From: Blattabacterium sp. (Mastotermes darwiniensis) str. MADAR
GTDB lineage: Bacteria > Bacteroidota > Bacteroidia > Flavobacteriales > Blattabacteriaceae
Length of the DNA: 64,000 bases
Reading direction: 5' to 3'
Assembly (NCBI RefSeq): GCF_000233435.1
Contig: NC_016146.1
Span: 325,001-389,000, forward strand
The notes under the pieces are model-generated. The model worked only from the letters and a program-made list of their open reading frames with translations, ran no database searches and was not told where the DNA came from. A program made the position numbers and the translations under genes. This document shows positions 36,280-46,509 of this stretch, one piece after another (within the stretch, counting starts at the first letter, position 1; each line of letters opens with the position of its first letter).

Positions 36280-36320
36280 GATAAAATAAATTCAAATTGA
36301 TGTTTATTTTTACAAAATAA

Positions 36321-36345
36321 CAAAAAAAATACTTTTCTTAAGTAT
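36321..36345 (-). terminator. possible minus-strand terminator hairpin
   Basis: On the minus strand ATACTT (36340-36345), a five-base loop and AAGTAT (36329-36334) are followed by eight T. This is hairpin-plus-T-tract geometry but with only one G-C pair, so it is weak. It lies downstream of nhaD (reading antisense through the 136-residue gene) and just before menB, where it could separate the two transcripts. Confidence 0.3.
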
Positions 36346-36350
36346 GTTAT

Positions 36351-36761
36351 ATGTATCGTAATTTTTTTGCAGTATTTATGGGAATATTAGTTAGTATAAC
36401 TGAAATACTTTATTCTATTCAATGGATAAAAAAGTGGTTTAAAAGTATACAATTTGTTCCATTGAAAAATTTACAGTATGTATTCGTTCATGCACCTTCT
36501 GAATTTTTTATAACCTTATTTTTTTTCTATGTTTTTAGTGCTTTATCGGGAGGATTTACAACTGCTTTTTTCGTACAAAACGCTAAAAAAGCTTATGCAG
36601 TATTAACTGGTACCATTCTTTTTTTCCTTGCTTTTATTCACATATTTTTCTACACATTTCCATTATGGTTTGAAATAATGATTCTTCCTATTTTCTTCCC
36701 TTTTTCATATTTAGGAGGAGAATTCATAGAATTATTACAGAGAAAAAAATGGATCGATTAA
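36351..36761 (+). CDS. small integral membrane protein, function unknown
   Basis: A 136-residue hydrophobic protein with about four membrane segments (roughly residues 4-22, 50-70, 80-104, 107-125). Between the second and third is a small-residue turn, FSALSGGFTTAFFVQNAKKAYA, like those of small flavobacterial membrane proteins of unknown role. The N-terminus is followed by an amphipathic, basic stretch. Its end overlaps convergent nhaD by 27 bases. I do not recognise a family with known function. Confidence 0.65.
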   Translation: MYRNFFAVFMGILVSITEILYSIQWIKKWFKSIQFVPLKNLQYVFVHAPSEFFITLFFFYVFSALSGGFTTAFFVQNAKKAYAVLTGTILFFLAFIHIFFYTFPLWFEIMILPIFFPFSYLGGEFIELLQRKKWID

Positions 36762-38021
36762 TAATAAATAGATAAAACCAGTTAAATATCCTATTAAAGC
36801 CAACCAACTAATTTTTTTTAAATACCAAAAAAAATCTATTTTTTCCATTCCCATTGCTGTTATACCAGAGGATGATCCTATAAGAAAAATACTCCCTCCC
36901 GTTCCAGATATATAAGTTATAAAATGCCAAAATTCATGATCTATAGGATAAGAAAACATAGCTATAACAGCTGCAACTAAAGGAACATTATCTATAACAG
37001 AAGATATTAATCCAAATATAAATGTTGTTATTTTCCATGAAGTAACTGTATGATTAATCCAATAAGATAAATTGTATAATATACCTAAAGATTCTAAAGA
37101 AGAAATAGAGAGTAGTATTCCTAAAAAAAATAAAATACTAGAAAAATCTAGTTTTTTAAATACCTTATTCATAGAAAAATGATTCTTATAATAAATATTA
37201 GTTATCAGACAAAGAATTCCAAAAGAAAACATCATTCCCATATATGGAGGTATACCAGTTATGGTCTTAAAAAGAGGAACCAATAACATAAGGAATAAAC
37301 CAATCTTTAACATCCATAAACCTTTTTTAAAATCTTTTTTAGATAATTCAATTTTTTTCATTGTAATATATCCATCAAAAATCGGTATTAATGAACCTAT
37401 AAAAGTGGAAATACACATACATAAAACAGATGGAATGAATATTTTTTTAACAAGATTAATAGTAGTTACTTTATTCGTAATCCATAACATTGTAGTAGTT
37501 ATATCTCCTATAGGAGACCAAACTCCTCCTGCATTAGCAGATATAATAATCAATCCTAAATAATACCAACGTTCTTTATAATCAACTATAATTTTTTTTA
37601 AAATAGTAATTATAATTATAGTAGCTGTAAGATTATCTATAATAGCAGATAATAAAAAGGATAATAAACTTATTATCCATAAGAACTTACGTTTCGTATT
37701 CGTATTGGAATAAAATAAAACTCTTAGAGCTTCAAATCCATAATACATGTCCATAATAGAAATCATAGACATAGCCCCAACAAGAAAAAAAACAATTTCA
37801 GAAGCTTTTCCTAAATGAATCAATAATAAATGATAAGGATCTTTACATTTAATTAAATATCTATTAGATAATTCAAAAACAGGTATATTCCAAAACATAA
37901 TCAAGGACCAACAAATAGTAGCCATAAGAATAGATGGAATTACCTTATTTATGGATACAAAATCTTCAATGGTAATAAATAAATACCCAATGATAAAAAC
38001 TAAAATTATCATTGATTCCAT
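36735..38021 (-). CDS. nhaD: NhaD-type sodium/proton antiporter
   Basis: A 428-residue polytopic membrane protein of the ion transporter (ArsB/NhaD) superfamily. LSAIIDNLTATIIIITIL and ISSVIDNVPLVAAVIAM are the paired DN(L/V)-containing half-site motifs; NAGGVWSPIGDITTTMLW and GTGGSIFLIGSSSGITAMGMEK are the matching loop motifs. It is expected to exchange Na+ or Li+ for protons in the inner membrane. Ion specificity is inferred from family. It stands alone between eno and the small membrane gene. Confidence 0.9.
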   Translation of the reverse strand: MESMIILVFIIGYLFITIEDFVSINKVIPSILMATICWSLIMFWNIPVFELSNRYLIKCKDPYHLLLIHLGKASEIVFFLVGAMSMISIMDMYYGFEALRVLFYSNTNTKRKFLWIISLLSFLLSAIIDNLTATIIIITILKKIIVDYKERWYYLGLIIISANAGGVWSPIGDITTTMLWITNKVTTINLVKKIFIPSVLCMCISTFIGSLIPIFDGYITMKKIELSKKDFKKGLWMLKIGLFLMLLVPLFKTITGIPPYMGMMFSFGILCLITNIYYKNHFSMNKVFKKLDFSSILFFLGILLSISSLESLGILYNLSYWINHTVTSWKITTFIFGLISSVIDNVPLVAAVIAMFSYPIDHEFWHFITYISGTGGSIFLIGSSSGITAMGMEKIDFFWYLKKISWLALIGYLTGFIYLLLIDPFFSL

Positions 38022-38070
38022 AGTTTCATAGAATAAAAAATTTATGTAACCATATCAACCTCTTTCTCTT

Positions 38071-39357
38071 TTATTTTATAACCCATCCTGGATAATAAGA
38101 ATTATTTCCAAGAATATCTTCAATACGTAATAATTGATTGTATTTTGAAGTTCGTTCAGAACGACATAGAGAACCTGTTTTAATTTGTTCTATATTGAAG
38201 GCTACAGAAAAATCGGCTATGAAAGAATCTTCTGTATCTCCAGAACGATGAGAAATGATATTATTATAACCATTTTTTTTTGCTAAATAGATGGTTTCTA
38301 TGGTTTCTGTCAGTGTCCCTACTTGATTAAGTTTTATAAGTATAGAATTAGCTATCCCTTCTTTTATCCCTTTATTTAACCTATTCACCTGTGTAACAAA
38401 AAGATCATCTCCTACTAATTGGACTTCTTTTCCTAATTCGTTAGTCAACAATTTCCATCCTTCCCAATCATTTTGATCCATTCCATCTTCTATGGATACA
38501 ATTGGATAACGTTTGGTTAAATAAGACAAGTAATTCACATGTTCTTCTTTAGATTTTATATTTTCTTGTTTACTTTTTTTTTCAAAAAAAGAATAATTAT
38601 ACTTATCATTTTGATAAAATTCAGAAGCCGCACAATCTAAAGCAATTCCTATTTCATCATAAGGTTCATAATTGGCTATATGTATAGCTTCCAAAATATT
38701 ATCTAAAACTACTTCAATATTCTTAAAGTTAGAAGAAAAACCTCCTTCATCACCTACGTTAGTAGATAAACCTTTTTCGGATAAAATCTTTTTTAGTTGA
38801 TAAAAAACTTTATAACCCATTTGAATAGATTCAAAAAAAGTATTTGCCGTAATGGGGACTATCATAAATTCTTGAAATGCTATAGAAGTATCCGAATGTC
38901 TTCCTCCATTGACAATATTTATTAAAGGAACTGGAAGCCAATGAGCATATATTCCTCCTATATATTTATAAAGAGGAATATTTAATTCTTTTGCCGCAGC
39001 TTTTGTTGTAGCCAAAGAAATCCCTAAGGTAGCATTAGATCCTAATCTTCTTTTATTTTTTGTTCCGTCTAAATCTAATATTAATTGATCAATAAGTAAT
39101 TGATCCATTACCGATTTTCCAATCAATTCAGGAGCAATAATATTATTTACATTTTGAACAGCTTTTAAAACTCCATTTCCTAAAAATTCTTTTCCTCCAT
39201 CTCGTAATTCAATTGCTTCATTTTTCCCTTTTGAAGCTCCCGATGGAACAGAAAAACGTCCTAATATATTATTTTCTGTGATGACATCTACTTCTACAGT
39301 AGGATTCCCTCTAGAATCCAATATTTGTCTAGCCTGAATATTTTTAATCTTACTCAT
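38071..39357 (-). CDS. eno: enolase
   Basis: Eno interconverts 2-phosphoglycerate and phosphoenolpyruvate. ARQILDSRGNPTVEVDV, SGASKGKNEAIELRD, GDEGGFSS, the metal ligands in ALDCAASEF, SIEDGMDQNDW and VGDDLFVT, and the catalytic LIKLNQVGT lysine are all present; SHRSGDTEDSFIADF is near the C-terminus. The 428 residues are full length. It ends the alpha-operon run: its start overlaps the rplQ stop by one base, so it is probably read from the ribosomal protein transcript. Confidence 0.97.
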   Translation of the reverse strand: MSKIKNIQARQILDSRGNPTVEVDVITENNILGRFSVPSGASKGKNEAIELRDGGKEFLGNGVLKAVQNVNNIIAPELIGKSVMDQLLIDQLILDLDGTKNKRRLGSNATLGISLATTKAAAKELNIPLYKYIGGIYAHWLPVPLINIVNGGRHSDTSIAFQEFMIVPITANTFFESIQMGYKVFYQLKKILSEKGLSTNVGDEGGFSSNFKNIEVVLDNILEAIHIANYEPYDEIGIALDCAASEFYQNDKYNYSFFEKKSKQENIKSKEEHVNYLSYLTKRYPIVSIEDGMDQNDWEGWKLLTNELGKEVQLVGDDLFVTQVNRLNKGIKEGIANSILIKLNQVGTLTETIETIYLAKKNGYNNIISHRSGDTEDSFIADFSVAFNIEQIKTGSLCRSERTSKYNQLLRIEDILGNNSYYPGWVIK

Positions 39358-39779
39358 TAATCTATCTGTTTGATCCCCTTTTTTTTTCCACGTCTTACCA
39401 TCTTTTTCTTATTATAAATATTATTAAAATCTACTAATTCAATAAGAGACCATTTTGCCCTATCTCCAAAACGAAATCCTATCTTTATAATTCTTGTATA
39501 TCCACCAGGACGTTCACGCACTTTTTTGAAAGAATCTTCAAAAAGTTCTGATACCGCGGCTTTGTCTCTCAATAAAGAAAATATATTTCTTTTTGAATGA
39601 ATTGTGTCTATTTTTGATTTTCTTATAATAGGTTCAATATATTTTCTTAAAGCTTTTGATTTTGCGAGAGTAGTAAAAATTTTTTTCTTTTTAATCAAAG
39701 AAGAAGATAAATTAGATAATATAGCCCTCCTATGTCCAAACTTTCTTCCTAAATGATTATTTTTTTTTCTATGATTCAT
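39357..39779 (-). CDS. rplQ: 50S ribosomal protein L17
   Basis: L17 of the large subunit. The N-terminus HLGRKFGHRRAILSNL and the core SLIKKKKIFTTLAKSKALRKYIEPII match the family, as does the ERPGGYTRIIKIGFRFGD region. At 140 residues it has the modest basic C-terminal extension usual in Bacteroidota. It follows rpoA by 16 bases and overlaps eno by one. Confidence 0.96.
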   Translation of the reverse strand: MNHRKKNNHLGRKFGHRRAILSNLSSSLIKKKKIFTTLAKSKALRKYIEPIIRKSKIDTIHSKRNIFSLLRDKAAVSELFEDSFKKVRERPGGYTRIIKIGFRFGDRAKWSLIELVDFNNIYNKKKMVRRGKKKGIKQID

Positions 39780-39795
39780 ACTCTATTAATAAAAT

Positions 39796-40785
39796 CTATT
39801 TATTGTATTCTGAAATATCCATTCCAAAATATAATCCTTTTTCTTTCATTCTACTCTCCAATTCTTCCAATGATTTTTTTCCAAAATTCCTCATTTTTAA
39901 AATATTGGATCTATTAGACCTTACCAAATCTTCTATAGTTCGTATAGATGCAGATGTTAAACAATTTTTTGTACGTACAGATAAATCCATATCGTTTAAT
40001 TTAGATTTTAATAATGTACGCATACGCAAGAAATCTTCATCATATTTTTTTTCTGTACTAATTTTCTCGGATTCTTTTTTTCCAATCTTCCCATAAGAAA
40101 AAATAGAAAAATATTGAATCAAAATTTTAGAAGCTTCCATTAAAGCCTTTTTTGGACAAATAGATCCATCTGTTTTTATTTCCAATGAAAGATTTTCAAA
40201 ATCAGTCTGTTGACCAACACGACAATTCTCTATCGTGTATTTAACATTTTTAATAGGAGTATAAATAGAATCTATTGGAATATTTCCAATTAAATCTTCA
40301 TTATTCTTTTTATTTTCTTCTGCAGGAACATAACCTCTTCCTTCTTCTATAGTGAAACTCATTTCCAATGGAATAGATTTTTCCTTATTGCAAATAACCA
40401 AATCCGTATTCAAAATTTTAAAACTAGAAATAAATTTATTGAAAATCTTTCCAGTAACTTGCTCTTCCTCTTTAATGCAAACATTAACTATTTCTTTAGT
40501 TATTCCAGGTATTTTTCGTTTTAAACGAATTTTTTTTAAATTTAAAATGATTTCAGTAACATCTTCTACTACACCTTCTATAGTAGAAAATTCATATTGA
40601 ACTCCTTTAATTCTAATAGAAGTAATAGCAAATCCTCTCAACGAACCCAAAAGTACTCTTCTCAAAGCATTTCCTAATGTAAGACCATAACCGGGTTCTA
40701 ACGGTTTTAAATGGAAAAGACCTTTATTTTCTGAAAATTCAGAAACCGTAATTTTATCAGGTTTAACAAAATCTAGAATAGCCAT
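39796..40785 (-). CDS. rpoA: RNA polymerase alpha subunit
   Basis: RpoA nucleates polymerase assembly and contacts upstream DNA. The N-terminal dimerisation domain has [19 protein letters not shown] and the C-terminal domain (about residues 250-320) has [23 protein letters not shown] and [14 protein letters not shown]. The 329 residues are full length. It lies between rpsD and rplQ as in most bacteria. Confidence 0.97.
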   Translation of the reverse strand: MAILDFVKPDKITVSEFSENKGLFHLKPLEPGYGLTLGNALRRVLLGSLRGFAITSIRIKGVQYEFSTIEGVVEDVTEIILNLKKIRLKRKIPGITKEIVNVCIKEEEQVTGKIFNKFISSFKILNTDLVICNKEKSIPLEMSFTIEEGRGYVPAEENKKNNEDLIGNIPIDSIYTPIKNVKYTIENCRVGQQTDFENLSLEIKTDGSICPKKALMEASKILIQYFSIFSYGKIGKKESEKISTEKKYDEDFLRMRTLLKSKLNDMDLSVRTKNCLTSASIRTIEDLVRSNRSNILKMRNFGKKSLEELESRMKEKGLYFGMDISEYNK

Positions 40786-40794
40786 ATTCTTTAT

Positions 40795-41400
40795 CTATTT
40801 TGAATAAAATTCCACAATTAACTGTTCTTTAATATTTTCGGGTATTTGTGTTCTTTTTGGCATCATTCTAAATATTCCAACCATCTTCTTCTCATCTAAA
40901 ATCAACCATTCTACTAATGAACTTATTTTTTTTATAGATTCTAATATCACTGGATGATTTTTAGATTTTTCTCTTATTCCAATTTTATCTCCAGGTTTCA
41001 ATCTAAAAGAAGGAATGTTAACAATATGATCATTCACAACAACATGTCTATGAGAAACAATTTGACGAGCAGAAGATCTAGATGGAGCAAATTTTAATCG
41101 GAAAACAATATTATCAAGACGGGATTCACATGCTTGCAATATTAATTCTCCAGTAATTCCCTTTTTTCTTGAAGATTCAGTGAACAATCTTTTAAACTGA
41201 CGTTCTAATATTCCATAAGTATATTTAGCCCTTTGCTTTTCCGATAATTGAACAAAATATTCAGAACGTTTTCCCCTACGACGATTATTTCCATGTTGTC
41301 CAGATGGATATTTTCTCCTTTCAAAATATTTATCTTCTCCGTATACACATTCTCCAAATTTACGGGAAATTTTTGTTTTTGGTCCTATATATTTAGCCAT
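40795..41400 (-). CDS. rpsD: 30S ribosomal protein S4
   Basis: S4 initiates 30S assembly at the 16S 5' domain and often represses its own operon. [35 protein letters not shown] and the S4 RNA-binding domain ([26 protein letters not shown]) are clear. The zinc-finger cysteines of some S4 proteins are absent. The 201 residues are full length. Confidence 0.97.
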   Translation of the reverse strand: MAKYIGPKTKISRKFGECVYGEDKYFERRKYPSGQHGNNRRRGKRSEYFVQLSEKQRAKYTYGILERQFKRLFTESSRKKGITGELILQACESRLDNIVFRLKFAPSRSSARQIVSHRHVVVNDHIVNIPSFRLKPGDKIGIREKSKNHPVILESIKKISSLVEWLILDEKKMVGIFRMMPKRTQIPENIKEQLIVEFYSK

Positions 41401-41418
41401 AATTAATATTTTAAACCT

Positions 41419-41802
41419 TTAAACCCTCCTTCTTTTAGGAGGACGACAACCATTATGAGGTAAAGGAGTGATATCTTTTATTAAAGTTACCACAATTCCA
41501 GAATTACTTAAAGCTCGTATTGCAGCATCTCTCCCTGCTCCAGGTCCCTTCACCTTTACTTCAACCTTTTTTATTCCTGCATTCAATCCTTTTTTTGCAA
41601 CATCTTCTGCAGCCATTTGAGCCGCATAAGGAGTATTTTTTTTAGATCCCTTAAAATTCATTTTTCCAGCAGATGACCATGCTACTACTTCTCCTTTCTT
41701 ATTCGTCAATGTAATAATAATATTATTAAATGTAGATTGAATATGAGCCTCTCCTAACGAATCTACTATTACTGATTTTTTTTTATTATCAGACTTTCCC
41801 AT
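41419..41802 (-). CDS. rpsK: 30S ribosomal protein S11
   Basis: S11 lies on the 30S platform near the E site. [43 protein letters not shown] and the terminal [15 protein letters not shown] are diagnostic. The 127 residues are full length. One base separates it from rpsM. Confidence 0.97.
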   Translation of the reverse strand: MGKSDNKKKSVIVDSLGEAHIQSTFNNIIITLTNKKGEVVAWSSAGKMNFKGSKKNTPYAAQMAAEDVAKKGLNAGIKKVEVKVKGPGAGRDAAIRALSNSGIVVTLIKDITPLPHNGCRPPKRRRV

Positions 41803-41803
41803 A

Positions 41804-42184
41804 TTACTTGATTGTTTTTTTCTTATTGGCTACAGTTTTTTTTCTACCTTTTCTAGTTCTACAATTATTTTTAGTTTTTTGTCCTCTTAAAGGCAAACCT
41901 CTCCTATGCCTAGTCCCCCTATAACATCCGATATCCATTAATCGTTTAATGCTTAATTGTATTTCTGACCTTAATTCTCCTTCAATTTTTATATTATCAG
42001 ATATGTACTTCCTTATTTTACTAATATCTTCATCCGACCAATCCTCAACTTTTATATTCTCATCAATCCCTACACAAGATAAAATCTTTCTTGAAAGACT
42101 TTTACTAATTCCATACAAATACGTAAGTCCAATAACTCCTCTCTTTGATTTGGGAATATCTACACCCGAGATTCTAGCTGACAT
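41804..42184 (-). CDS. rpsM: 30S ribosomal protein S13
   Basis: S13 sits in the 30S head and contacts the P-site t[19 protein letters not shown], the GLTYLYGIS helix-two-turn-helix region and the C-terminal [28 protein letters not shown] match the family. The 126 residues are full length, with a lysine-rich tail. Confidence 0.97.
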   Translation of the reverse strand: MSARISGVDIPKSKRGVIGLTYLYGISKSLSRKILSCVGIDENIKVEDWSDEDISKIRKYISDNIKIEGELRSEIQLSIKRLMDIGCYRGTRHRRGLPLRGQKTKNNCRTRKGRKKTVANKKKTIK

Positions 42185-42206
42185 TCAATATAATCTTTAT
42201 TATTCT

Positions 42207-42323
42207 TCAACCTTGTTTTTGTTTGAATCTAGGATTTTTTTTATTGATAATGCGTAAACGTCCTTTTCTTCTAATTATTTTACAATCACTAGTTCTCTTT
42301 TTTAAAGAAGTCCTTACTTTCAT
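42207..42323 (-). CDS. rpmJ: 50S ribosomal protein L36
   Basis: A 38-codon frame between infA and rpsM encodes a basic protein starting [19 protein letters not shown] and ending NPRFKQKQG, the L36 pattern. It is the zinc-free form: only one of the usual Cys ligands (the C of DCK) remains. Position between infA and rpsM is the standard one. It is too short to appear in ordinary ORF lists, but length, motifs and place all agree. Confidence 0.95.
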   Translation of the reverse strand: MKVRTSLKKRTSDCKIIRRKGRLRIINKKNPRFKQKQG

Positions 42324-42324
42324 A

Positions 42325-42540
42325 TTAATATCTATAGGTGATTCTTCCTCTTTTTAAATCATAGGAAGACATTTCTAATCTAACTTTATCTCCAGGTAAT
42401 ATTTTTATGTAATGCATTCTCATTTTACCTGAAATATGAGCTTTAACAATACATCCATTCTCCAATTCCACACGGAATATAGCATTCGGTGCGGATTCTA
42501 AAATTGTTCCATCTACTTCTATATGCTTTTGTTTAGCCAT
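42325..42540 (-). CDS. infA: translation initiation factor IF-1
   Basis: IF-1 blocks the A site of the 30S subunit during initiation. The single OB fold has [43 protein letters not shown] and a [13 protein letters not shown]-terminus. The frame is open 12 codons further upstream, but MAKQKH at 42540 is the family start (71 residues). One base separates it from rpmJ. Confidence 0.97.
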   Translation of the reverse strand: MAKQKHIEVDGTILESAPNAIFRVELENGCIVKAHISGKMRMHYIKILPGDKVRLEMSSYDLKRGRITYRY

Positions 42541-42578
42541 AATATAATAAATTATTTTAAGACAAACAATATACAAAT

Positions 42579-43982
42579 TTATTTCTTCCTACTAAACGTG
42601 TATCTTCCACTACTATGAGTCTTCATCATCATCAAATCGTCGTAATAATAATTTAATAAATATATATCTACTTGTTGTATGATATCTAAAATAACTCCAA
42701 CTATAATTAATAATGAAGTTCCTCCATAAAATAAGGAAAAATTTTGAGTAATACCAAGACGAAAAACTATAGATGGAAGTATAGCAATTATGGCTAATAA
42801 TATAGAACCAGGAAGTGTTATTTTGGACAGAATAGAGTCTATATATTCTGCAGTTTCTTTTCCTGGTCTTATTCTTGGTATATGTCCTCCATTTCTTTTT
42901 AAATCATCTGCTATCTGATTTACTGGTATGGTAATAGCAGTATAAAAAAAAGTAAAGATTATCACTAATATAGAGAAAGTTAAATTATACCATAAACCAT
43001 AAACATCTTGAAAAAGATGAAAAAAATTTTTTACTTTTTCATTATGAACATAATCAGAAAAAGTTAATGGAAAAAGCATAATTGCTTGAGAAAAAATAAT
43101 AGGCATTACCCCTGCTGCAGTCATTTTTAATGGAATATATTGATGCTTTTTATTCTGAATAAATTCAGAACTATATCCCAAAGATTTATAATGGGAAACA
43201 TATTGCACAGGAATTTTTCTAATGGCTTGGATAATTACAATAGAAAAAAGTATAACCAATAACCATAAAAAAAATTCAAGTAATAAAAAAATTAAACCTC
43301 CATTTCCAATTTTCAATTTATTAAAAATTTCCTTGAATACAGCATCTGGGAAACGAGCTATAATACCAGACATGATAATTAAAGAAATTCCATTTCCTAT
43401 TCCTTCATCTGTAATCTTATCACCTAACCAAATAGTAAATAAAGTTCCAGAGGTTAATATAACTATTCCTATTATCCAAAATAAAGTTCTTCCATAAAAA
43501 GTATTGATATCTAGAAGATAGGTATTGGATGAAGAATAGGAAAAAGGAATAAATTGTTGAGTTAAAGAAATGAGGTATAAAGGAGCTTGTATCAAACATA
43601 TTCCAAGAGTTAGCCATCTTGTAATGAAATTAATTTGCCTTTTTCCATTTTCTCCATCCCTTTGTAATCTTTGTAAATAAGGAATAATGATGCACATTAA
43701 TTGAATGATAATAGAAGCGGATATATAAGGCATAATACCCAAAGCTAAAATAGATGCACGATTAAAAGCTCCCCCAGTAAAAGAAGAAAGAATTTGCATT
43801 AAACCTCTAGAACCTGAATTTATATTTTCCATAAAATCTAGAATACCCAAAGGATTAATCCCTGGAAGAGGAATATATGCTCCAAAACGATAAATCAATA
43901 AAAAATTTAAAGTTATTATTATTTTTTTCCTCAATTCTTTGGCATTCCAAATATTATGAAACGTCATTAAAAAATTATTCAT
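42579..43982 (-). CDS. secY: preprotein translocase subunit SecY
   Basis: SecY forms the protein-conducting channel with SecE/SecG. About ten membrane segments are visible; [11 protein letters not shown] starts TM1, [30 protein letters not shown] marks the plug/TM2 region, and [21 protein letters not shown] and [30 protein letters not shown] are diagnostic cytosolic-loop motifs. The 467 residues are slightly longer than E. coli. It overlaps rplO by eight bases. Confidence 0.97.
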   Translation of the reverse strand: MNNFLMTFHNIWNAKELRKKIIITLNFLLIYRFGAYIPLPGINPLGILDFMENINSGSRGLMQILSSFTGGAFNRASILALGIMPYISASIIIQLMCIIIPYLQRLQRDGENGKRQINFITRWLTLGICLIQAPLYLISLTQQFIPFSYSSSNTYLLDINTFYGRTLFWIIGIVILTSGTLFTIWLGDKITDEGIGNGISLIIMSGIIARFPDAVFKEIFNKLKIGNGGLIFLLLEFFLWLLVILFSIVIIQAIRKIPVQYVSHYKSLGYSSEFIQNKKHQYIPLKMTAAGVMPIIFSQAIMLFPLTFSDYVHNEKVKNFFHLFQDVYGLWYNLTFSILVIIFTFFYTAITIPVNQIADDLKRNGGHIPRIRPGKETAEYIDSILSKITLPGSILLAIIAILPSIVFRLGITQNFSLFYGGTSLLIIVGVILDIIQQVDIYLLNYYYDDLMMMKTHSSGRYTFSRKK

Positions 43983-44439
43983 TTTCTTTTATGAATAAAG
44001 CTTTCCCTCCTGCTTGTTTTATACAATTCATTGCTTTTTTACTAAATTTAGATGCAGTAATTATCAAAGAATGTCGTAATATTTCTTTACCAGCTAAAAT
44101 CTTGATCGAATCATATTTTTTTACTAAATGATTGTCCAAAAATGTTTTTTTGTTAATAATATTCGATATCTTCTCCTTATCTACTAATTTTTGTAAAGTA
44201 TCCAAATTCATAACAGAATATTTCTTTCTATGACTATTTTTAAATCCAAATTTAGGAATCCTCCTTTGTATAGGCATTTGACCCCCTTCAAATCCGAATT
44301 TTTTAGAATATCCAGAACGAGATTTAGCTCCTTTATGTCCTCTCCCACAAGTACCCCCTTTTCCAGAACCTTGTCCTCTACCCAATCTTAATTTTTTCTT
44401 TTTAGATCCTTTCTTTGGTTTCAAAAAATTTAACTTCAT
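43975..44439 (-). CDS. rplO: 50S ribosomal protein L15
   Basis: L15 is a late-assembly large subunit protein. The glycine/basic-rich N-terminus has [28 protein letters not shown]-like spacing (residues about 14-42), then [17 protein letters not shown], and the C-terminal globular part [22 protein letters not shown]. The 154 residues are typical. rpmD, which normally lies between rpsE and rplO, is missing. Confidence 0.96.
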   Translation of the reverse strand: MKLNFLKPKKGSKKKKLRLGRGQGSGKGGTCGRGHKGAKSRSGYSKKFGFEGGQMPIQRRIPKFGFKNSHRKKYSVMNLDTLQKLVDKEKISNIINKKTFLDNHLVKKYDSIKILAGKEILRHSLIITASKFSKKAMNCIKQAGGKALFIKENE

Positions 44440-44453
44440 AAAAAAGTTATATT

Positions 44454-44933
44454 TTATCCATTATATACTTTTTCAATAGAAATTCCTCTTAGTCTAGAAA
44501 TCATTCGTACATCCCTCATATCTCTAAGTGCTTTAATCGTCGCTTTAATCACATTATGGGGATTTGATGATCCCTTGGATTTTGATAATACATTTTTCAA
44601 TCCAACAGCTTCTAAAACAGCCCTTAAAGCCCCTCCAGCAATAATTCCAGTCCCTTCAGAAGCAGGTTTAATAAGTACACGAGCCCCTCCATACTTAGCT
44701 TCTTGTTCGTGAGGAATAGTCCCTCTATATATGCATACCTTACATAAGTTTTTCTTTGCCTGTTCTCCAGCTTTATGAATAGCATCAGAAGCCTCTTTAG
44801 ATTTTCCAAATCCATATCCTACCATTCCTTTCTCATTTCCTCTAATAACAATAGCACTAAAACTAAAATATCTTCTTCCTTTAGTTACTTTGCATACTCT
44901 GGTTACTCCTACTAATTTCTCTTTTAATTCCAA
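44454..44933 (-). CDS. rpsE: 30S ribosomal protein S5
   Basis: S5 lies near the decoding centre and affects fidelity. The N-terminal dsRBD-like domain has [19 protein letters not shown] and [17 protein letters not shown]; the C-terminal domain has [24 protein letters not shown] and [19 protein letters not shown]. The 159 residues are near normal. Only 14 bases separate it from rplO, leaving no room for rpmD. Confidence 0.97.
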   Translation of the reverse strand: MELKEKLVGVTRVCKVTKGRRYFSFSAIVIRGNEKGMVGYGFGKSKEASDAIHKAGEQAKKNLCKVCIYRGTIPHEQEAKYGGARVLIKPASEGTGIIAGGALRAVLEAVGLKNVLSKSKGSSNPHNVIKATIKALRDMRDVRMISRLRGISIEKVYNG

Positions 44934-44945
44934 TCCTGAATATTT

Positions 44946-45272
44946 TTAAAAATCCAAACCCATTTCTCTTATTCCCTCTACTAAGGACTTCACTCTACCA
45001 TGATACAAATATCTCCCCTTATCAAAAACTACTTTTTGTATGTTCAACGTCTTTGCTCTTTGACCTAATAATTTTCCTACTTCATTGGATAATTCTTTTT
45101 TTGTTTTTGTACAATTCTTAAATATTTTCTCTCTTGAAGAAGAAGAAACTAAAGTTCTACCAGATAAATCGTCAATTATTTGTACATAAATAGCTTTATT
45201 ACTCCTAAAAACAGAGATCCTTGGTCTTTTCGGTGTCCCAAATATTTTTTTTAATATTCTTCTTTTTTCCAT
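44946..45272 (-). CDS. rplR: 50S ribosomal protein L18
   Basis: L18 binds 5S r[73 protein letters not shown] match the family across its length in several short blocks. At 108 residues it is about ten shorter than usual, having lost most of the basic N-terminal tail. Confidence 0.96.
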   Translation of the reverse strand: MEKRRILKKIFGTPKRPRISVFRSNKAIYVQIIDDLSGRTLVSSSSREKIFKNCTKTKKELSNEVGKLLGQRAKTLNIQKVVFDKGRYLYHGRVKSLVEGIREMGLDF

Positions 45273-45287
45273 TTTCCCCTATAGTTT

Positions 45288-45836
45288 TTAGGCCGATTTA
45301 CCTTCTTTTCTACGCACTTTTTCTTTTACATATCTTATTCCTTTTCCTTTATAAGGTTCTGGTTTCCTAAACGAACGAATTTTTGCTGCTATCATACCTA
45401 AAAGTTGTTTATCATAAGATCTTAAAATAAGAATAGGATTTTTTCCTTTTTCCACTTTTGTTTCTATACAAATCTCTTTAGGAATTTCCATCATAATTTT
45501 ATGAGAAAAACCTAAATTAAACTCCAATATATCTTCTTTATAATGAGAAACTCTATATCCAATACCTACCAATTCCAATTCTTTTTGAAATCCCTTTGAA
45601 ACTCCTTTAACCATGTTATCAATTAAAACACGATACAACCCATGCAAAGATTTAGTTCTTTTATCTTCTCTAACTTTTCTTAAATAAAGTTTACTATCTT
45701 GGATAATTACTTTTATTTCATCAGAAATATCCTGACTTAAAATTCCCAATCTTCCCTTTATAATAACCTTATTGTCAATAAGGTTTACTTTAACCCCTTC
45801 AGGAATAAATATAGGATTTTTTCCAATTCTAGACAT
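45288..45836 (-). CDS. rplF: 50S ribosomal protein L6
   Basis: L6 stabilises the sarcin-ricin loop region. MSRIGKNPIFIPEGVKV is the family N-terminus, so the ATG at 45836 is chosen over one seven codons upstream. The two repeats carry TKSLHGLYRVLIDNMVKGVSKGF and the C-terminal RKPEPYKGKGIRYVKE. The 182 residues are full length. Confidence 0.97.
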   Translation of the reverse strand: MSRIGKNPIFIPEGVKVNLIDNKVIIKGRLGILSQDISDEIKVIIQDSKLYLRKVREDKRTKSLHGLYRVLIDNMVKGVSKGFQKELELVGIGYRVSHYKEDILEFNLGFSHKIMMEIPKEICIETKVEKGKNPILILRSYDKQLLGMIAAKIRSFRKPEPYKGKGIRYVKEKVRRKEGKSA

Positions 45837-45841
45837 AATAT

Positions 45842-46225
45842 TTAATAAACATAACACAATATTTCACCTCCTAATTTTTTCTTTCTTGCTTGTTTATCCG
45901 TTATAACACCATAAGAAGTAGAAATAATAGCAATTCCCAATCCATTCAATACACGAGGAAGATTTTTATATTTAGAGTATTTTCTTAATCCTGGCTTACT
46001 TATTCTGATTATTTGTTTAATTACAGATATATTTTTACAATATTTTAAAGCAATTTTAATTTTTTTTTTGTTTTCTAATTTATAATCCAAAATATAACCA
46101 TTTTCTAATAAAACTTTAGAAATTTCTTTTTTTATCTTAGAAAATGGAACTTCTAAAAGTTTATGTTTGACGTAACATGCATTTCTTATTCTAGTTAAAA
46201 AATCAGCAATAGGATCAGTATTCAT
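45842..46225 (-). CDS. rpsH: 30S ribosomal protein S8
   Basis: S8 binds central-domain 16S rRNA and in E. coli represses the spc operon. [16 protein letters not shown] is the family start, so the ATG at 46225 is used rather than one seven codons upstream that would overlap rpsN. The C-terminal [33 protein letters not shown] is diagnostic. The 127 residues are full length. Confidence 0.97.
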   Translation of the reverse strand: MNTDPIADFLTRIRNACYVKHKLLEVPFSKIKKEISKVLLENGYILDYKLENKKKIKIALKYCKNISVIKQIIRISKPGLRKYSKYKNLPRVLNGLGIAIISTSYGVITDKQARKKKLGGEILCYVY

Positions 46226-46239
46226 AATAGTTTTACTTT

Positions 46240-46509
46240 TTACCAACTAGCTTTTTTTACTCCAGGGATAAGTCCTTGAGCAACCATATTTCTAAAAACT
46301 ATTCTAGATATACCAAATAAACGCATGTATCCTCTACATCTTCCAGTAATGGAACATCTATTTCGTAAACGAACTGGAGAAGCATCTCTAGGTAATTTTT
46401 GCAACAATTTATAATTTTTAGATTCTTTCAAAATTTTTCTTTTTCTTGCATATTTCAATACAATTTTTTCTCTTTTTTTTTGTCTTGCCTTTACAGATTC
46501 TTTAGCCAT
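46240..46509 (-). CDS. rpsN: 30S ribosomal protein S14
   Basis: S14 of the 30S head. It is the zinc-free, long form (89 residues): [17 protein letters not shown] at the N-terminus, [23 protein letters not shown] and the terminal [17 protein letters not shown]. One base separates it from rplE. Confidence 0.97.
   Translation of the reverse strand: MAKESVKARQKKREKIVLKYARKRKILKESKNYKLLQKLPRDASPVRLRNRCSITGRCRGYMRLFGISRIVFRNMVAQGLIPGVKKASW

Noticed and set aside
42207-42323. Degraded rpmJ pseudogene because of lost zinc cysteines
   Set aside because: Zinc-free L36 is common in Bacteroidota, and the frame is intact with the conserved end, so it is treated as functional.
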